Shown piece by piece: positions 1-8,571 of a DNA stretch of 64,000 nucleotides. The stretch spans positions 558,001 to 622,000 of the forward strand of contig NZ_CP154840.1 in NCBI RefSeq assembly GCF_047301505.1, given 5' to 3'. Numbering within the stretch: the stretch's first letter is position 1; each line of letters starts with the position of its first letter. The DNA comes from Lysinibacillus_B sp031181585 (lineage in GTDB: Bacteria; Bacillota; Bacilli; Bacillales_A; Planococcaceae). The notes under the pieces were generated by a model that saw nothing but the letters and a program-made list of their open reading frames with translations, searched no databases and was not told the DNA's origin. Position numbers and translations under genes: made by a program.

Positions 1-1
1 A

Positions 2-307
2 GTACCGATGCACCCGCAAAAGCTGGTAGAACGCACCTTCTCTCCGGTAGAGGAATTATTAAAGGCTGCAAAAATTCCTTATATGACTTTACTTGAAAAG
101 ACAACGACCGATACACAAAGTAAGAAGACGCGGGAAGAGCGATTGAATACACCACAGCTTTTTCGTGCAGTAGGTGAGGTGAAGGCTCTTCATTACCTGG
201 TGTTTGACGATATTTATACGACAGGAACAACAATCGAGCATGCCAAAAAGGCCCTTCTTGAAGCTGGGGCCAAGTCTGTAGCCTCCTTTACCCTGATCCG
301 AGGGTGA
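2..307 (+). CDS. comFC: ComFC, phosphoribosyltransferase-like competence protein (3' part only)
   Basis: The reading frame is open to the left edge, so the N-terminal part, including any zinc-finger region, lies outside the window. Visible are a VPMHP segment typical of the ComFC/GntX family, followed by Lys/Arg-rich sequence and, near the end, the PRPP-binding signature VFDDIYTTGTT (around bases 203-235). ComFC is needed with the ComFA helicase for DNA uptake in competent Bacillus, and its enzymatic role is not settled. In B. subtilis comFC is followed by yvyF and the flagellar filament genes, as here. It stops with TGA at 305-307. Two comK-family genes also lie in this window. Confidence 0.88.
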   Translation, partial: VPMHPQKLVERTFSPVEELLKAAKIPYMTLLEKTTTDTQSKKTREERLNTPQLFRAVGEVKALHYLVFDDIYTTGTTIEHAKKALLEAGAKSVASFTLIRG

Positions 308-412
308 AACTGTGTCAAAAAAACAATATTTAGAAAAGGCTGCTCATATTTAATAGCGAATCATGTATACTTGAGCTAACTGAAGTAGAACGAAATATAC
401 GGAGGAATTTTC

Positions 413-829
413 ATGGCAGAATTACGCGACTGTCCCATGTGCGGGGCATTTTTCAACTATACAGGGCTGCGAGAAGTTTGTCACAACTGTGCGCAGAAGG
501 AAGAGGATATATATCAGGTCGTCTATCGCTTTTTACGAAAACGCGAAAACCGTGCAGCAACGGTAGACCGGATTGAAGAAGCAACAGGGGTGGAGCGTGA
601 GCTGCTCTATAAATGGGTGAGAAAAGGGCGGCTGCATCCAGCAATGTTCCCGAACTTAGGCTATCCATGTGATAACTGTGGACGCCTGACAAACAAAGGG
701 AAGCTTTGTGAAAAATGTACTGATGAAATCGAGTCAGAATTACGTACATTTGAGGCAGCAAAGGAGTTTCGCGAAAGCATCCTCGAGCAGGACCGTGCCA
801 CATATCATGCGGAGCGGAAGAAAAAATAA
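413..829 (+). CDS. yvyF: YvyF/TIGR03826-type flagellar-locus zinc-finger protein
   Basis: 138 residues, the same size as B. subtilis YvyF, which sits in the same place between comFC and flgM. The N-terminus carries a CPMC...CHNC zinc knuckle (residues 7-26) and the middle a second CDNC...CEKC knuckle (about 86-101). Between them is a helix-turn-helix-like segment containing EATGVERELLYKWVRKGRLHP. This suggests a small DNA- or protein-binding regulator of flagellar genes; the exact role is unknown. GGAGGA at 401-406 sets the ATG start. Unlike B. subtilis, a strong terminator follows at once, so it is not co-transcribed with flgM here. Confidence 0.85.
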   Translation: MAELRDCPMCGAFFNYTGLREVCHNCAQKEEDIYQVVYRFLRKRENRAATVDRIEEATGVERELLYKWVRKGRLHPAMFPNLGYPCDNCGRLTNKGKLCEKCTDEIESELRTFEAAKEFRESILEQDRATYHAERKKK

Positions 830-857
830 GGAAGCTGACGACTGCTTTATGTAATAG

Positions 858-893
858 AGATACTGCCTGTATTGTACAGGCGGTATCTTTTTT
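858..893 (+). terminator. Rho-independent terminator after yvyF
   Basis: Inverted repeat of 14 bp (one T-G wobble), arms 858-871 and 875-888, three-base loop, followed by a run of T. It separates yvyF from the inserted genes and from flgM. Confidence 0.88.
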
Positions 894-1088
894 AGTAACC
901 TGCAATCGGGGATCTGGCAATTCATACTTTAGGTTTCTTGGGAAGAGGTATACTTTTAAAATGAAATTTGAAGGTAAGTTCTCAAATCTATATGTCCCCA
1001 TAAACAAAATGGGTTTGTAAACGATTTTGCCACTGGCTATTACAAAGAAAACGATAATCCAATAAGTGAATTGTTAAAAAGAGCCTGA

Positions 1089-1262
1089 TTATATACTGAG
1101 TTTTTCTTTACAGTTCTCACAAATAAATTTTCCCTCTATATTTAAAAATGCTTTAATTTCTGTGAACCCTTTTTTCTTGGGATACGGTACGATTACTAAT
1201 GCTTGTTCGTCCTTTTCAATATCTTTCTTACAATAGATACATTCTGGAATTATCAATGTCAC
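1089..1262 (-). CDS. Small zinc-ribbon protein, 57 aa, unknown function
   Basis: On the minus strand a GTG start at 1262 is preceded by the excellent ribosome site GGAGGAG (about 1269-1275). The 57 codons encode a protein with CIYC near the N-terminus (residues 8-11) and CENC near the C-terminus (48-51), a likely two-knuckle zinc ribbon, around a basic PYPKKKGFTEIKAFL segment. Small proteins of this pattern are common in Bacillales. I recall them sometimes carrying the misleading label 'Fe3+ hydroxamate ABC transporter substrate-binding protein', which does not fit the sequence. No function can be assigned. It is the only minus-strand gene of the flagellar region. Confidence 0.72.
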   Translation of the reverse strand: MTLIIPECIYCKKDIEKDEQALVIVPYPKKKGFTEIKAFLNIEGKFICENCKEKLSI

Positions 1263-1740
1263 CTTACGCTCCTCCTTAAACTATTTAGCTCTCTTTATAT
1301 CCATAATTTTACTATACAGTATTTAAAATGAGAAGATGATGTTAAACCCCAGCCCATCCTATCTTCATTTTTTAGCAGTGCCTCTAAATCTCACCCTTTA
1401 TAATCTATTTTTCCATCGTTGAAAATCTATTTCTTTGAAGAATATAAATATCCCTATATACAAAAAATATTGAAAAGTGACCGAACTGTGCAGCTTTTTC
1501 AAAATATCGAGACTTTCTTTTAGAATCAAAAGAACTAGAGAAAAAGCAATAAAAATTGGTGAGTAATTATAACTAATAGTAAATAAAAATGGAGGCTTTA
1601 AGATTTAGCGGGGATTATTTATTGTAAGGTAAAAATACCCTAAATTGTTTGACAGTTCAGCATATTTTTGGTAAAGTAGCACTGTTTAAGGTTACTTAAA
1701 CCATTATTTACATATATTCTTATTAGAGGAGAAAAGTAAA
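1263..1740. other. Intergenic stretch with STAS-gene promoter
   Basis: AT-rich region between the divergent zinc-ribbon gene and the STAS-like gene. Apart from the ribosome site of the minus-strand gene and the promoter at 1649-1677, I see no ORF, repeat or RNA gene. Confidence 0.6.
1649..1677 (+). promoter_or_regulatory. SigA promoter for the STAS-like gene
   Basis: Perfect -35 TTGACA (1649-1654), 17-bp spacer, -10 TAAAGT (1672-1677) with the extended -10 dinucleotide TG at 1669-1670. It lies about 60 bases before the ATG of the next gene, so the STAS/ketosynthase pair is probably transcribed independently of SigD. Confidence 0.75.
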
Positions 1741-2085
1741 ATGACGGTAGACACTTACAAAATTAACAAAAATGCTTTAGCTAAAAAAATTGATGTTAGC
1801 GTAGGAGATAAAATGACGGTAGCTGAGGCGGAGCGCTTTGCTAATGAATTCCAGCGAACAGTTGCTAGTATTGATGCATCAAGCTTTGAACTTCATGTAG
1901 ACTGCAAAAGCATGAAAGTGCTAACACCTGAATTAAGTGAGAAATTAACGGGAGCGATGCAGCTATACCGTCAAGCTGGTTTTAAAAAGGTGATTTTTCT
2001 GACTCAAAATGACCCGATTCTCAAAATGCAATTATCACGAGTAGCTCGTACAGCTGGATTGACTAACGCTGAAGTGCTTGCTTAA
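1741..2085 (+). CDS. STAS-like domain protein (possible anti-sigma antagonist type)
   Basis: 114 residues. The C-terminal two thirds resemble a STAS fold: an FELHVDCKSMKVLTPE strand-turn, a helix, then GFKKVIFLTQND and LSRVARTAGL, which alternate as in SpoIIAA-like proteins. The usual phosphorylatable Ser (DSSG) is not evident; the position reads VLTPE. It may therefore be a non-phosphorylated STAS relative, or a different alpha/beta fold. AGAGGAG at 1725-1731 fixes the ATG. It has its own SigA promoter and stands 125 bases before a ketosynthase-III-like gene. Both sit between yvyF and flgM, where B. subtilis has no genes. Confidence 0.5.
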   Translation: MTVDTYKINKNALAKKIDVSVGDKMTVAEAERFANEFQRTVASIDASSFELHVDCKSMKVLTPELSEKLTGAMQLYRQAGFKKVIFLTQNDPILKMQLSRVARTAGLTNAEVLA

Positions 2086-2210
2086 TAAATCTTGTAAGAG
2101 TTGTAGAGTGCTTCTATAACTCTTTATTTCTCTTTTCTTATAAATGATTAAATAATACAATGCTCCAACCGTATTACAGAGTGTTGAAAGATGAGGGTAG
2201 GTTTTAGCCG

Positions 2211-3194
2211 ATGAACAATATTAAAATTAAAGACGTAGCAATTTACCATCCACAGAATGAAGTTGATAATCAATTTTACATTGAGCATTTTGATAAGCAG
2301 GGAAAAGATGTACGAGGTCTTTTAAAGGCGATGGGTAGAGAGAAGCGTTATATTGTGAATGACCCGAATGAAACACCTTTAACGATGGCCATAGAAGCTG
2401 TCAATGCTGTCCTGCAAAAAGCGAATCTCGAAGCGACGGACTTAGATATGATTATATTCACAACACAAACGCCTGAGACGACGCTGCCATCGAATGCCGT
2501 TCGTTTATTCAACCATCTGCAGCCTAAACCGGAAACAATCATCTATGATTTAAATGCCAACTGCGCTGGAATGACTGTAGCTTTAGAGCAGGTCAGTCAC
2601 TATATGAAGTCCAATACGTCGATTCAATACGCTTTAATCGTCGGGGCAGATTATTGGTCACTTATCAGCGATCCGGAAGATCCATTGTGCTATACATGTT
2701 TTGCTGATGGAGCTGCTGCCATTATTGTCGAACGAACAGCAGAAGATACAGGGTTCATGGATTCTGTCTATCATGTGAATACCATTTTTGCAGAAAAGAT
2801 GATGTATCCAGCAGAGGGGCTGACAAAGGGCATACGTGAAACGAATGATTTAAAGTATGCCCGTACAGTTCCGTTTGATGGCGGTATCGTCCTGGATGCA
2901 ACGTATGGAATGCTCGATACATTATTTAAACGAAATAACCTCCAACCTGAACAAGTAAAATTCTGCTTCTCTCAATTTTCGTTGAACAATATTCAAAAAA
3001 TTAAAGAGCAGTTCCATTTATCTGATGACCAAGTAGTGTATGTGGGAGACCAGTTTGGTTATACAGGAACAAGCAGCCCTTTCATAGCCCTGCATGAAGG
3101 GTTAAAATCCGGACAAGTAAAACGCGGCGATTACATTATCTTCTGGACAATCGGCGCTGGATTTGAACTTGTTGCAACACTCATTAAATACTAA
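2211..3194 (+). CDS. Beta-ketoacyl-ACP synthase III (FabH)-like protein lacking the His/Asn pair
   Basis: 327 residues, the usual FabH length. Family landmarks are present: the nucleophile region NANCAG with Cys118, FADGAAA (164-170) matching the FGDGAGA motif, and IIFWTIGAGF at the end. The catalytic His region (HQANxRI in FabH) reads SQFSLNNI (254-261) and the Asn region (GNTSAAS) reads GYTGTSS (283-289). Cys is kept but the His and Asn needed for decarboxylative condensation are replaced. It may act as an acyl carrier, acyltransferase or non-decarboxylating enzyme; this is inference. Housekeeping FabH is normally elsewhere with fabF. Its position inside the flagellar locus, with a terminator behind it, suggests an accessory role. 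Confidence 0.75.
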   Translation: MNNIKIKDVAIYHPQNEVDNQFYIEHFDKQGKDVRGLLKAMGREKRYIVNDPNETPLTMAIEAVNAVLQKANLEATDLDMIIFTTQTPETTLPSNAVRLFNHLQPKPETIIYDLNANCAGMTVALEQVSHYMKSNTSIQYALIVGADYWSLISDPEDPLCYTCFADGAAAIIVERTAEDTGFMDSVYHVNTIFAEKMMYPAEGLTKGIRETNDLKYARTVPFDGGIVLDATYGMLDTLFKRNNLQPEQVKFCFSQFSLNNIQKIKEQFHLSDDQVVYVGDQFGYTGTSSPFIALHEGLKSGQVKRGDYIIFWTIGAGFELVATLIKY

Positions 3195-3226
3195 AATAAA
3201 ATTAATTATCGAGTTATAGAGTAAAA

Positions 3227-3262
3227 AGGTGTCGTTTGTATTTTGCAGACGGCATCTTTTTT
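3227..3262 (+). terminator. Terminator after the ketosynthase-like gene
   Basis: Stem of about 13 bp with several G-T pairs (arms about 3227-3239 and 3245-3257) followed by TTTTTT. It closes the STAS/ketosynthase unit. Confidence 0.78.
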
Positions 3263-3697
3263 ATGTTAGTAGACTGTACACAGTATATAGATAAACTAAG
3301 AGTTACTTTCATCCTCCGATTTAGCTGATAGCAGGGCAGAAAAGATGAGAATAGATAAGGAGAAAGCTACAATAGAAGAGGGGAGTATTTATTTGTTATT
3401 GGGTCATCCAGTAGAGAAAACAGGGTTCAACAGTGAGAAAAAAGGAAATACGTAAGAAGAGCTGTAGTTAAAAATATTCATCCGCTATTTTTGTAAAGCT
3501 TTTTTGAATTAGGACGATACAAATTGTAGGTTTTATGGTCTAAAAAAATCTCAAATAATAACGAAAGATATGAAGAATGGTCTGGTTTAGAGTAGCTTTT
3601 GCTAGGTGCTCTGTAGGTTTTTTCATTAATTCATTAACATTTGTTACTCATAACCGAAATAAAACATAACTGTAAAACGGATAGGGAGGGATACACG
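3263..3697. other. Intergenic stretch before flgM
   Basis: No convincing gene. The only element I can name is the SigD-like promoter at 3635-3660. The AT-rich remainder has no clear repeat. Confidence 0.5.
3635..3660 (+). promoter_or_regulatory. SigD-like promoter of the flgM operon
   Basis: TAAC (3635-3638), 14-bp spacer, ACCGAAAT (3653-3660), compared with the SigD consensus TAAA-N14-16-GCCGATAT. It lies 37 bases before the flgM ATG. SigD control of flgM is known in B. subtilis. Confidence 0.55.
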
Positions 3698-3958
3698 ATG
3701 AAAATCAATGGCACCGGTTTAAATAATGTAAATCCTTATAACCAAACAAAGCGAACGGCTCAGACAAATAAGGTGGGCCAATCGTTCGCCGATAAATTAG
3801 AAATTTCATCTGCCGCAAAGGAAATGAAGGTCGCAACGGAATATACGGATGCTCGCGCCGAACGCGTTCAAAAGCTAAAAGCACAGATCCAGTCCGGCGA
3901 ATACAAGGTTGATGCAAAAAAAGTGGCAGAGGATATGCTGAAGTATTACCGTTTTTAA
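3698..3958 (+). CDS. flgM: Anti-sigma-D factor FlgM
   Basis: 86 residues, as in B. subtilis (88). FlgM binds SigD and blocks late flagellar genes until the hook-basal body is complete. Seen here: the N-terminal INGTG..NVNPY segment, a disordered Gln/Thr-rich stretch, and the C-terminal SigD-binding helices with VQKLKAQIQSGEYKVDAKKVAEDML, characteristic of the family. The ATG at 3698 follows the ribosome site GGGAGGG (3684-3690); an upstream TTG in frame at 3641 overlaps the promoter and is not used. First gene of flgM-flgN-flgK-flgL. Confidence 0.93.
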   Translation: MKINGTGLNNVNPYNQTKRTAQTNKVGQSFADKLEISSAAKEMKVATEYTDARAERVQKLKAQIQSGEYKVDAKKVAEDMLKYYRF

Positions 3959-4023
3959 AAATTAGCGCTTCGCTCAAATTGTAGTTAATAGCAAAGCCAA
4001 TTTACGAAGAAGGAGTTGCCAAC

Positions 4024-4530
4024 ATGTCAGTGAGCAACATCATCTCAACACTTGAGAAACTAGAAAAAATGCATAAAAGTCTACTGGAATTGGCGAACAA
4101 GAAAACAGAACTCATCAAGGCAAATGACATGGAGCAAATCGATGACATGCTGAAAATGGAACAGGCACATATAGCTGCGATTGAAACACTTGAGCAACAG
4201 CGTCAGGCGATGGTAACGGATTACCTACAGGCAAAAGGAATTGCCTTCACTGACATACCAACTGTCGCACAGGTGATTGATGCAACTGAAGGAACTGAAA
4301 AAGAGGTGCTGCGGGAAGTACGGGAGCGCCTTATCACACTACTAGCCGAATTAAAAAGGCAAAATGATCTAAACCAAAAGCTTGTCTTCCAGTCGCTGCA
4401 GTTTGTCAATCTGACGCTGGACATGATGCGCCCGCAACAGCCGCAAGGAAGTACATTTAATTACTCAGGTGCAGAAGTACGCGGAGAGTCCACAGTTGGA
4501 AAAAAATCTTATTATGATTCGCAAGCATAA
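4024..4530 (+). CDS. flgN: FlgN, export chaperone for hook-filament junction proteins
   Basis: 168 residues, all predicted helical, with the FlgN-family start LEKLEKMHKSLLELANKKTELIKANDM and a C-terminal region QNLKLVFQSLQFVNLTL-like helix that binds FlgK/FlgL. It acts in the cytoplasm and delivers FlgK and FlgL to the type III export gate. The spot equals yvyG of B. subtilis, between flgM and flgK. AAGGAG lies just upstream of the ATG. A possible attenuating hairpin begins at its stop codon. Confidence 0.88.
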   Translation: MSVSNIISTLEKLEKMHKSLLELANKKTELIKANDMEQIDDMLKMEQAHIAAIETLEQQRQAMVTDYLQAKGIAFTDIPTVAQVIDATEGTEKEVLREVRERLITLLAELKRQNDLNQKLVFQSLQFVNLTLDMMRPQQPQGSTFNYSGAEVRGESTVGKKSYYDSQA

Positions 4531-4558
4531 CGGTGCATGCTGTATGCGCCGTTTTATT
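4529..4558 (+). terminator. Hairpin (possible attenuator) between flgN and flgK
   Basis: 10-bp stem, arms 4529-4538 and 4544-4553, starting on the flgN stop codon, followed by TTTTATT. The U-tract is short, so partial termination is likely. Confidence 0.55.
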
Positions 4559-4663
4559 GCGGCATAAAATGCGGTTTTGGCCTATTCCTGCTAGGAACGA
4601 AGGTACACACTCATTCTCATCAAACATTTCCCGCGCTAGGCGGGGTACATAGGAGGAACAAAT

Positions 4664-6214
4664 ATGCGTTCAACTTTTATGGGGCTGGAAGCAAGTAAGC
4701 GCGGCCTTTTCACGCAGCAGTCTGCACTATATACGACAGGTCATAATATTTCAAATGCCAATACGCTGGGCTACTCGCGTCAACGTGTGAATATGCAGGC
4801 AACTACGGGCTATCCGATGGCAGGTCTGAATTCACCAACATACCCGGGACATTTAGGGACGGGTGTTGAAGCCGGTTCTATTCAGCGGATTCGAGATCAA
4901 TTTATTGACCGCCAATACCGTCAGGAGACGAATAAATTAGGGTATTGGGAATCAACAGCAAAATCAATTAACCAAATGGAAGATATCATGACTGAGCCAT
5001 CAGAGTTTGGGATTAATCAGGCATTTACAGACTTCTGGAAGTCGATGGAGGATGTTATTGACAATCCGAAGGACACAGCCGGACGTCAAGTACTAATTTC
5101 AAAAGGGCAAGCACTTGCCGAGTCTTTTAACTATATGGATACACAATTAAAGCTGATCCAGGGGAACATCGGAAATGAACTCAATGTCTCTACTGAAAAA
5201 GTAAATTCTATCCTAAAGCAAATAGCAGCGATCAATAAGCAGATCCAGGCAGTAGAGCCGAATGGTTATGTACCGAATGATCTATATGATGCGCGTGATG
5301 TATTGGTCGATGAGCTAAACGAATATATTCCCGTCTCCATTTCCATGGTAAAGTCGGGAGGCAATGCGAATGCAATCGCGGAAGGAACTATGACGATTAA
5401 ATTCAAGCCGGCAAATGGCGGTGATGAAGTTACTCTTGTAGAAGGAAGAAACTATGCTTCATTAGCGGCAGTCGATGCGAATGGAACAGCGGTTGATGGC
5501 GATGTTGATGATCAAGCAACGAATGGCTATGCAGAATTCGGGGCTATCAATATCTCGGATTTAGGTGACCCGCCGGCAGATGCTGTAGCTAATGCAGCAA
5601 ATACGATTAACTATAATAATCTGGAAACGGGAAAAGGGAAGCTATTGTCACTGATAGATGCGTATGGACATAGCGGCGGCCAGGGACTTTATCCTGAAAT
5701 GCTCAAAAAATTGGATGCACTAGTTGCCGACTTTGTCACAGCATTTAACAATCAGCATACAGCTGGATTTGATTCAGACGGAAATCAAGGTGTAGATTTC
5801 TTCACAGGAACTACAGCACAGGATATAAAAGCAGCCATTTCCGACCCTAAAAAAGTTGCTGCTTCCGGCGTGGCTGGTGAAGAAGGAAATAATGATAATA
5901 TCCGGCTTTTAGCAGCACTGCAATCGGGTACGCGGCCAAATCTTCAAAATGCGACATTCCAGACATATTACAAATCTTTGGTTGGCCAATTAGGTGTTAA
6001 AGGTCAAGAAGCAATCACCAGCGCATATAATTCCGCAACTCTTCACCTGCAAATTGCCAATAGCCGAGCTTCACAAAGTTCGGTTTCGCTGGATGAAGAA
6101 ATGACAAATTTAATTACATTCCAGCAAGCATACAATGCGAACGCTCGTATGATTACAGTAGTGGACGAAACATTGGAAAAAATTATCAACGGCATGGGCC
6201 GGGTAGGATTATAA
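4664..6214 (+). CDS. flgK: Flagellar hook-associated protein FlgK (HAP1)
   Basis: 516 residues (B. subtilis 507). The N-terminal rod/hook signature is clear: FMGLEASKRGLFTQQSAL then TTGHNISNANTLGYSRQRV. The C-terminal helix ends in VSLDEEMTNLITFQQAYNANARMITVVDETLEKIINGMG, the shared axial-protein motif. FlgK joins hook and filament and is exported with FlgN. AGGAGGA at 4651-4657 gives the ATG. A small GC hairpin (4630-4634 with 4640-4644) sits just before the ribosome site. Confidence 0.95.
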   Translation: MRSTFMGLEASKRGLFTQQSALYTTGHNISNANTLGYSRQRVNMQATTGYPMAGLNSPTYPGHLGTGVEAGSIQRIRDQFIDRQYRQETNKLGYWESTAKSINQMEDIMTEPSEFGINQAFTDFWKSMEDVIDNPKDTAGRQVLISKGQALAESFNYMDTQLKLIQGNIGNELNVSTEKVNSILKQIAAINKQIQAVEPNGYVPNDLYDARDVLVDELNEYIPVSISMVKSGGNANAIAEGTMTIKFKPANGGDEVTLVEGRNYASLAAVDANGTAVDGDVDDQATNGYAEFGAINISDLGDPPADAVANAANTINYNNLETGKGKLLSLIDAYGHSGGQGLYPEMLKKLDALVADFVTAFNNQHTAGFDSDGNQGVDFFTGTTAQDIKAAISDPKKVAASGVAGEEGNNDNIRLLAALQSGTRPNLQNATFQTYYKSLVGQLGVKGQEAITSAYNSATLHLQIANSRASQSSVSLDEEMTNLITFQQAYNANARMITVVDETLEKIINGMGRVGL

Positions 6215-6254
6215 TAGTTAGCTAATAAGAAAGATTAGAGTGGGGGGAATTTCT

Positions 6255-7178
6255 ATGCGCGTTACACAATCAATGCTATCAAGTAACATGCTGCGAAACT
6301 TAAACACAAGCTTCGGTAAAATGTCGAAATACCAGGATATGCTCAATTCGGGAAAAGTTATTTCACGGCCATCGGATGATCCTGTTGTCGCGGTAAAAGG
6401 AATGGGTTACCGGGTCGATTTAGATAAAAATGAGCAGTATACACGTAATATTCGTGAAGCGCATACGTGGCTTGATACGACGGATGAGGCGTTAGATCAG
6501 GTCGGGGAAGCCATGAAGCGTGTAAAGGAATTGATCGTGCAGGCGGCTAATGATACAAGTACAACAGAGGACCGCCAGAAAATCAATGCAGAGATCTCGC
6601 AAATTAAAGAGCAAATGCGTGATATTGCTAATACAAAAGTTGGGGAAAACTATATTTTCTCCGGTACACATACGAGTCAGCCGCTGTATACAGATCAAAC
6701 GGGTCCACAAAATCCAGCGATTACGCCTGAGGGTGCAGGACGAGCAATTGAAATCAATGTTTTTGATGGTATTTCCATGAAGTTAAACACACGCGGTGAT
6801 GACCTTTTTAAGGAAATCGATGATTTTATGGGGCATGTTGAAACTGTACTTCAAAGCGATGCAACAAGTGAAGAAATCAGTAGTGCGCTAGGTCTTGAGA
6901 TAACAAGCGGTGGTGGGAATATCCCAGCACTTGATGGACTCTATGAAAAAACACTTACTGTACGTGCTGAAGTTGGTGCGCGTCAGAATCGTGTTGAGAT
7001 GATGGAAAACCGTTTAGATATTCAAAGTATCAATGTGACAAAGCAAATGTCTCAAAATGAAGATACGGACTATGCTAAAACGATTACTGATATGGTGACA
7101 CAGGAAGCGATTCATCAAGCAGCCCTTTCGGTAGGTGCAAAGGTCATCCAACAGACATTGGTCGATTTTATAAGATAA
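6255..7178 (+). CDS. flgL: Flagellar hook-associated protein FlgL (HAP3)
   Basis: 307 residues, usual size. The N-terminus MRVTQSMLSSNMLRNLN and the region VISRPSDDPV are flagellin-like FlgL landmarks. The C-terminus shows VGARQNRVEMMENRLD and an amphipathic helix ending in VIQQTLVDFI. It forms the second junction ring between FlgK and flagellin. I chose the ATG at 6255 after GGGGGG (6242-6247) rather than the in-frame GTG at 6240, which overlaps that site. It follows flgK after about 40 bases. Confidence 0.93.
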   Translation: MRVTQSMLSSNMLRNLNTSFGKMSKYQDMLNSGKVISRPSDDPVVAVKGMGYRVDLDKNEQYTRNIREAHTWLDTTDEALDQVGEAMKRVKELIVQAANDTSTTEDRQKINAEISQIKEQMRDIANTKVGENYIFSGTHTSQPLYTDQTGPQNPAITPEGAGRAIEINVFDGISMKLNTRGDDLFKEIDDFMGHVETVLQSDATSEEISSALGLEITSGGGNIPALDGLYEKTLTVRAEVGARQNRVEMMENRLDIQSINVTKQMSQNEDTDYAKTITDMVTQEAIHQAALSVGAKVIQQTLVDFIR

Positions 7179-7185
7179 ACGTAAA

Positions 7186-7216
7186 AAGGCGTTTGGACTT
7201 GTTCCAAACGCTTTTC
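7186..7216 (+). terminator. Hairpin after flgL
   Basis: Perfect 9-bp stem (7189-7197 with 7203-7211), five-base loop, flanked by AAAA and TTTT. It probably terminates part of the transcripts of the flgM operon. Confidence 0.6.
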
Positions 7217-7320
7217 TTGAAAGACAAAAAGTATAAATTTTCGAGTGTAAGAAGGGTCTAAGCATTCGAATAAGTAAGTAAGCGCGAATACAACTTTTCT
7301 TAAACAGGGAGGGAATACAG

Positions 7321-7887
7321 ATGCGAATCCCGCAAATTCAGATTACAACAACAGATATTCAAATGGATTTGAATATAACAAAACCAAGGCAAACTATTAA
7401 ACAGCCCAAAGCTACGCAAACAATTGAACAGCCGGCTGCCATTTTGGATATTGAAACAACAACAGGCAAACTGAAAATAGATTCCTCTCAAGCGAGAAGA
7501 GATATAGGCATGATCGGTCCCCTAGAATCGATAGAAAACTATGCGAAGGCTGGCCGTCAAAAAATGCTGGAAGGAATCTCGCGCAGAGTGGGTGAAGGCA
7601 ACCAAATGATGAAACAGTCAGGAAAAGGACAGGGAAGGGCAGTCATTCAACAGATTGCGATTCAAAATCACGGACCCAAACGTCCAGGTCCTTATAACAT
7701 TAAATTCGTTCCATCCATTGGTTCTGTGAAAATTGATTACACTCCTGGTAAAACAGATATTTCCATTACACCACAAAAGCCAAAAATCGACGTTCAAGTG
7801 AACAAGCCAATCCATGACTATACGCCGGGCGATGTAACTGGCACAATGTTGGTAAGGCCTGATATAGAAATCGATGTCATCGGTTAG
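7321..7887 (+). CDS. yviE: DUF6470 family protein (YviE-like)
   Basis: 188 residues, compared with about 191 in B. subtilis YviE, which occupies the same position between flgL and fliW. Begins MRIPQIQITTTDIQMDL and is rich in Ile, Gln and Pro, with repeated I-D-x-Q/V stretches (LDIETTTGKLKIDSSQARRD; PKIDVQVNKP). Function is unknown; its conserved place suggests a filament-assembly accessory. AGGGAGGGAA before the ATG is a good ribosome site. It runs to within 13 bases of fliW, so the two are translated together. Confidence 0.85.
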   Translation: MRIPQIQITTTDIQMDLNITKPRQTIKQPKATQTIEQPAAILDIETTTGKLKIDSSQARRDIGMIGPLESIENYAKAGRQKMLEGISRRVGEGNQMMKQSGKGQGRAVIQQIAIQNHGPKRPGPYNIKFVPSIGSVKIDYTPGKTDISITPQKPKIDVQVNKPIHDYTPGDVTGTMLVRPDIEIDVIG

Positions 7888-7900
7888 AGGGAGAGAGACC

Positions 7901-8344
7901 ATGCTTATAAACACTAAATTTTTAGGGGAAGTGGAAATCAAGGAGTCCGAAGTATTGACTTTTGAATACGGATTACCTGGATTTCCAGACCAACATAAGT
8001 TCATTTTATTGGCAATTGATGCAGAGTTGCCATTAGCTTTATTGCAGTCAACGGAAGAAGAGTCTGTTGGATTTGTTGTAGCTTTTCCGTTTGCATTCAA
8101 GCAGGACTATATATTTGAACTGAGTGAAGAGGATAAAGAGGATCTGCAAATTGAGAAAGAAGAAGATGTACTAACTTATTCCATTGTAACTTTAAAGGAA
8201 ACATTCAAAGATTCCACTATTAATTTAATGGCGCCGGTTATAGTGAATATTAATAAAAAGGTAGGAAAGCAGATTGTACTGCAAGATAGCAAAGCATACC
8301 CTCTCCGCTTCCCAATCAAAGCCGCAGTGGGAAGTGAAAACTAA
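7901..8344 (+). CDS. fliW: Flagellar assembly factor FliW
   Basis: 147 residues, close to B. subtilis FliW (143). Conserved pattern TKFLGEVEIKESEVLTFEYGLPGFPDQHKFILL and, near the end, VGKQIVLQDSKAYPLRFPI. FliW binds free flagellin; once flagellin is exported, FliW binds CsrA and relieves repression of hag mRNA. The ATG at 7901 follows GAGGGAGAGA; an in-frame upstream ATG (7874) would lie inside yviE. Its TAA overlaps the csrA ATG by one base, so translation is coupled. Confidence 0.95.
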   Translation: MLINTKFLGEVEIKESEVLTFEYGLPGFPDQHKFILLAIDAELPLALLQSTEEESVGFVVAFPFAFKQDYIFELSEEDKEDLQIEKEEDVLTYSIVTLKETFKDSTINLMAPVIVNINKKVGKQIVLQDSKAYPLRFPIKAAVGSEN

Positions 8345-8559
8345 TGCTGGTACTTTCACGTAAGACAACTGAATCTATCATGATTGGCGATCATATTGAA
8401 GTGAAAGTCCTGGCAATCGAAGGCGATCAGGTCAAATTAGGTATCGTTGCGCCAAAATCGGTTAAAGTCCATCGCTCAGAAGTGTTCGAGGCAATTCAAG
8501 AACAGAACAAAGAAGCATTGAATGTTTCAGCAGATTTTTTAAAAAATATAAAAAAATAA
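8344..8559 (+). CDS. csrA: Carbon storage regulator CsrA, translational repressor of flagellin
   Basis: 71 residues, with the canonical start MLVLSRKTTESIMIGDHIEVKVL and the VKLGIVAPKSVKVHRSEVFE strand region with the RNA-binding Val-His-Arg motif. In B. subtilis CsrA dimers bind two GGA hairpins in the hag leader and block the ribosome site. The same arrangement is visible in front of hag here (8732-8775). It overlaps fliW by one base, and a terminator follows. Confidence 0.97.
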   Translation: MLVLSRKTTESIMIGDHIEVKVLAIEGDQVKLGIVAPKSVKVHRSEVFEAIQEQNKEALNVSADFLKNIKK

Positions 8560-8571
8560 TATGTTTGCCGG

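Noticed and set aside
453..1007. 184-codon minus-strand ORF across yvyF
   Set aside because: It is the shadow of yvyF and its terminator; it has no ribosome site and unlikely composition (Cys, His and Leu rich).
7874..7900. Longer fliW start (ATG at 7874)
   Set aside because: It lies inside yviE without a ribosome site; ATG 7901 has GAGGGAGAGA and gives the usual length.
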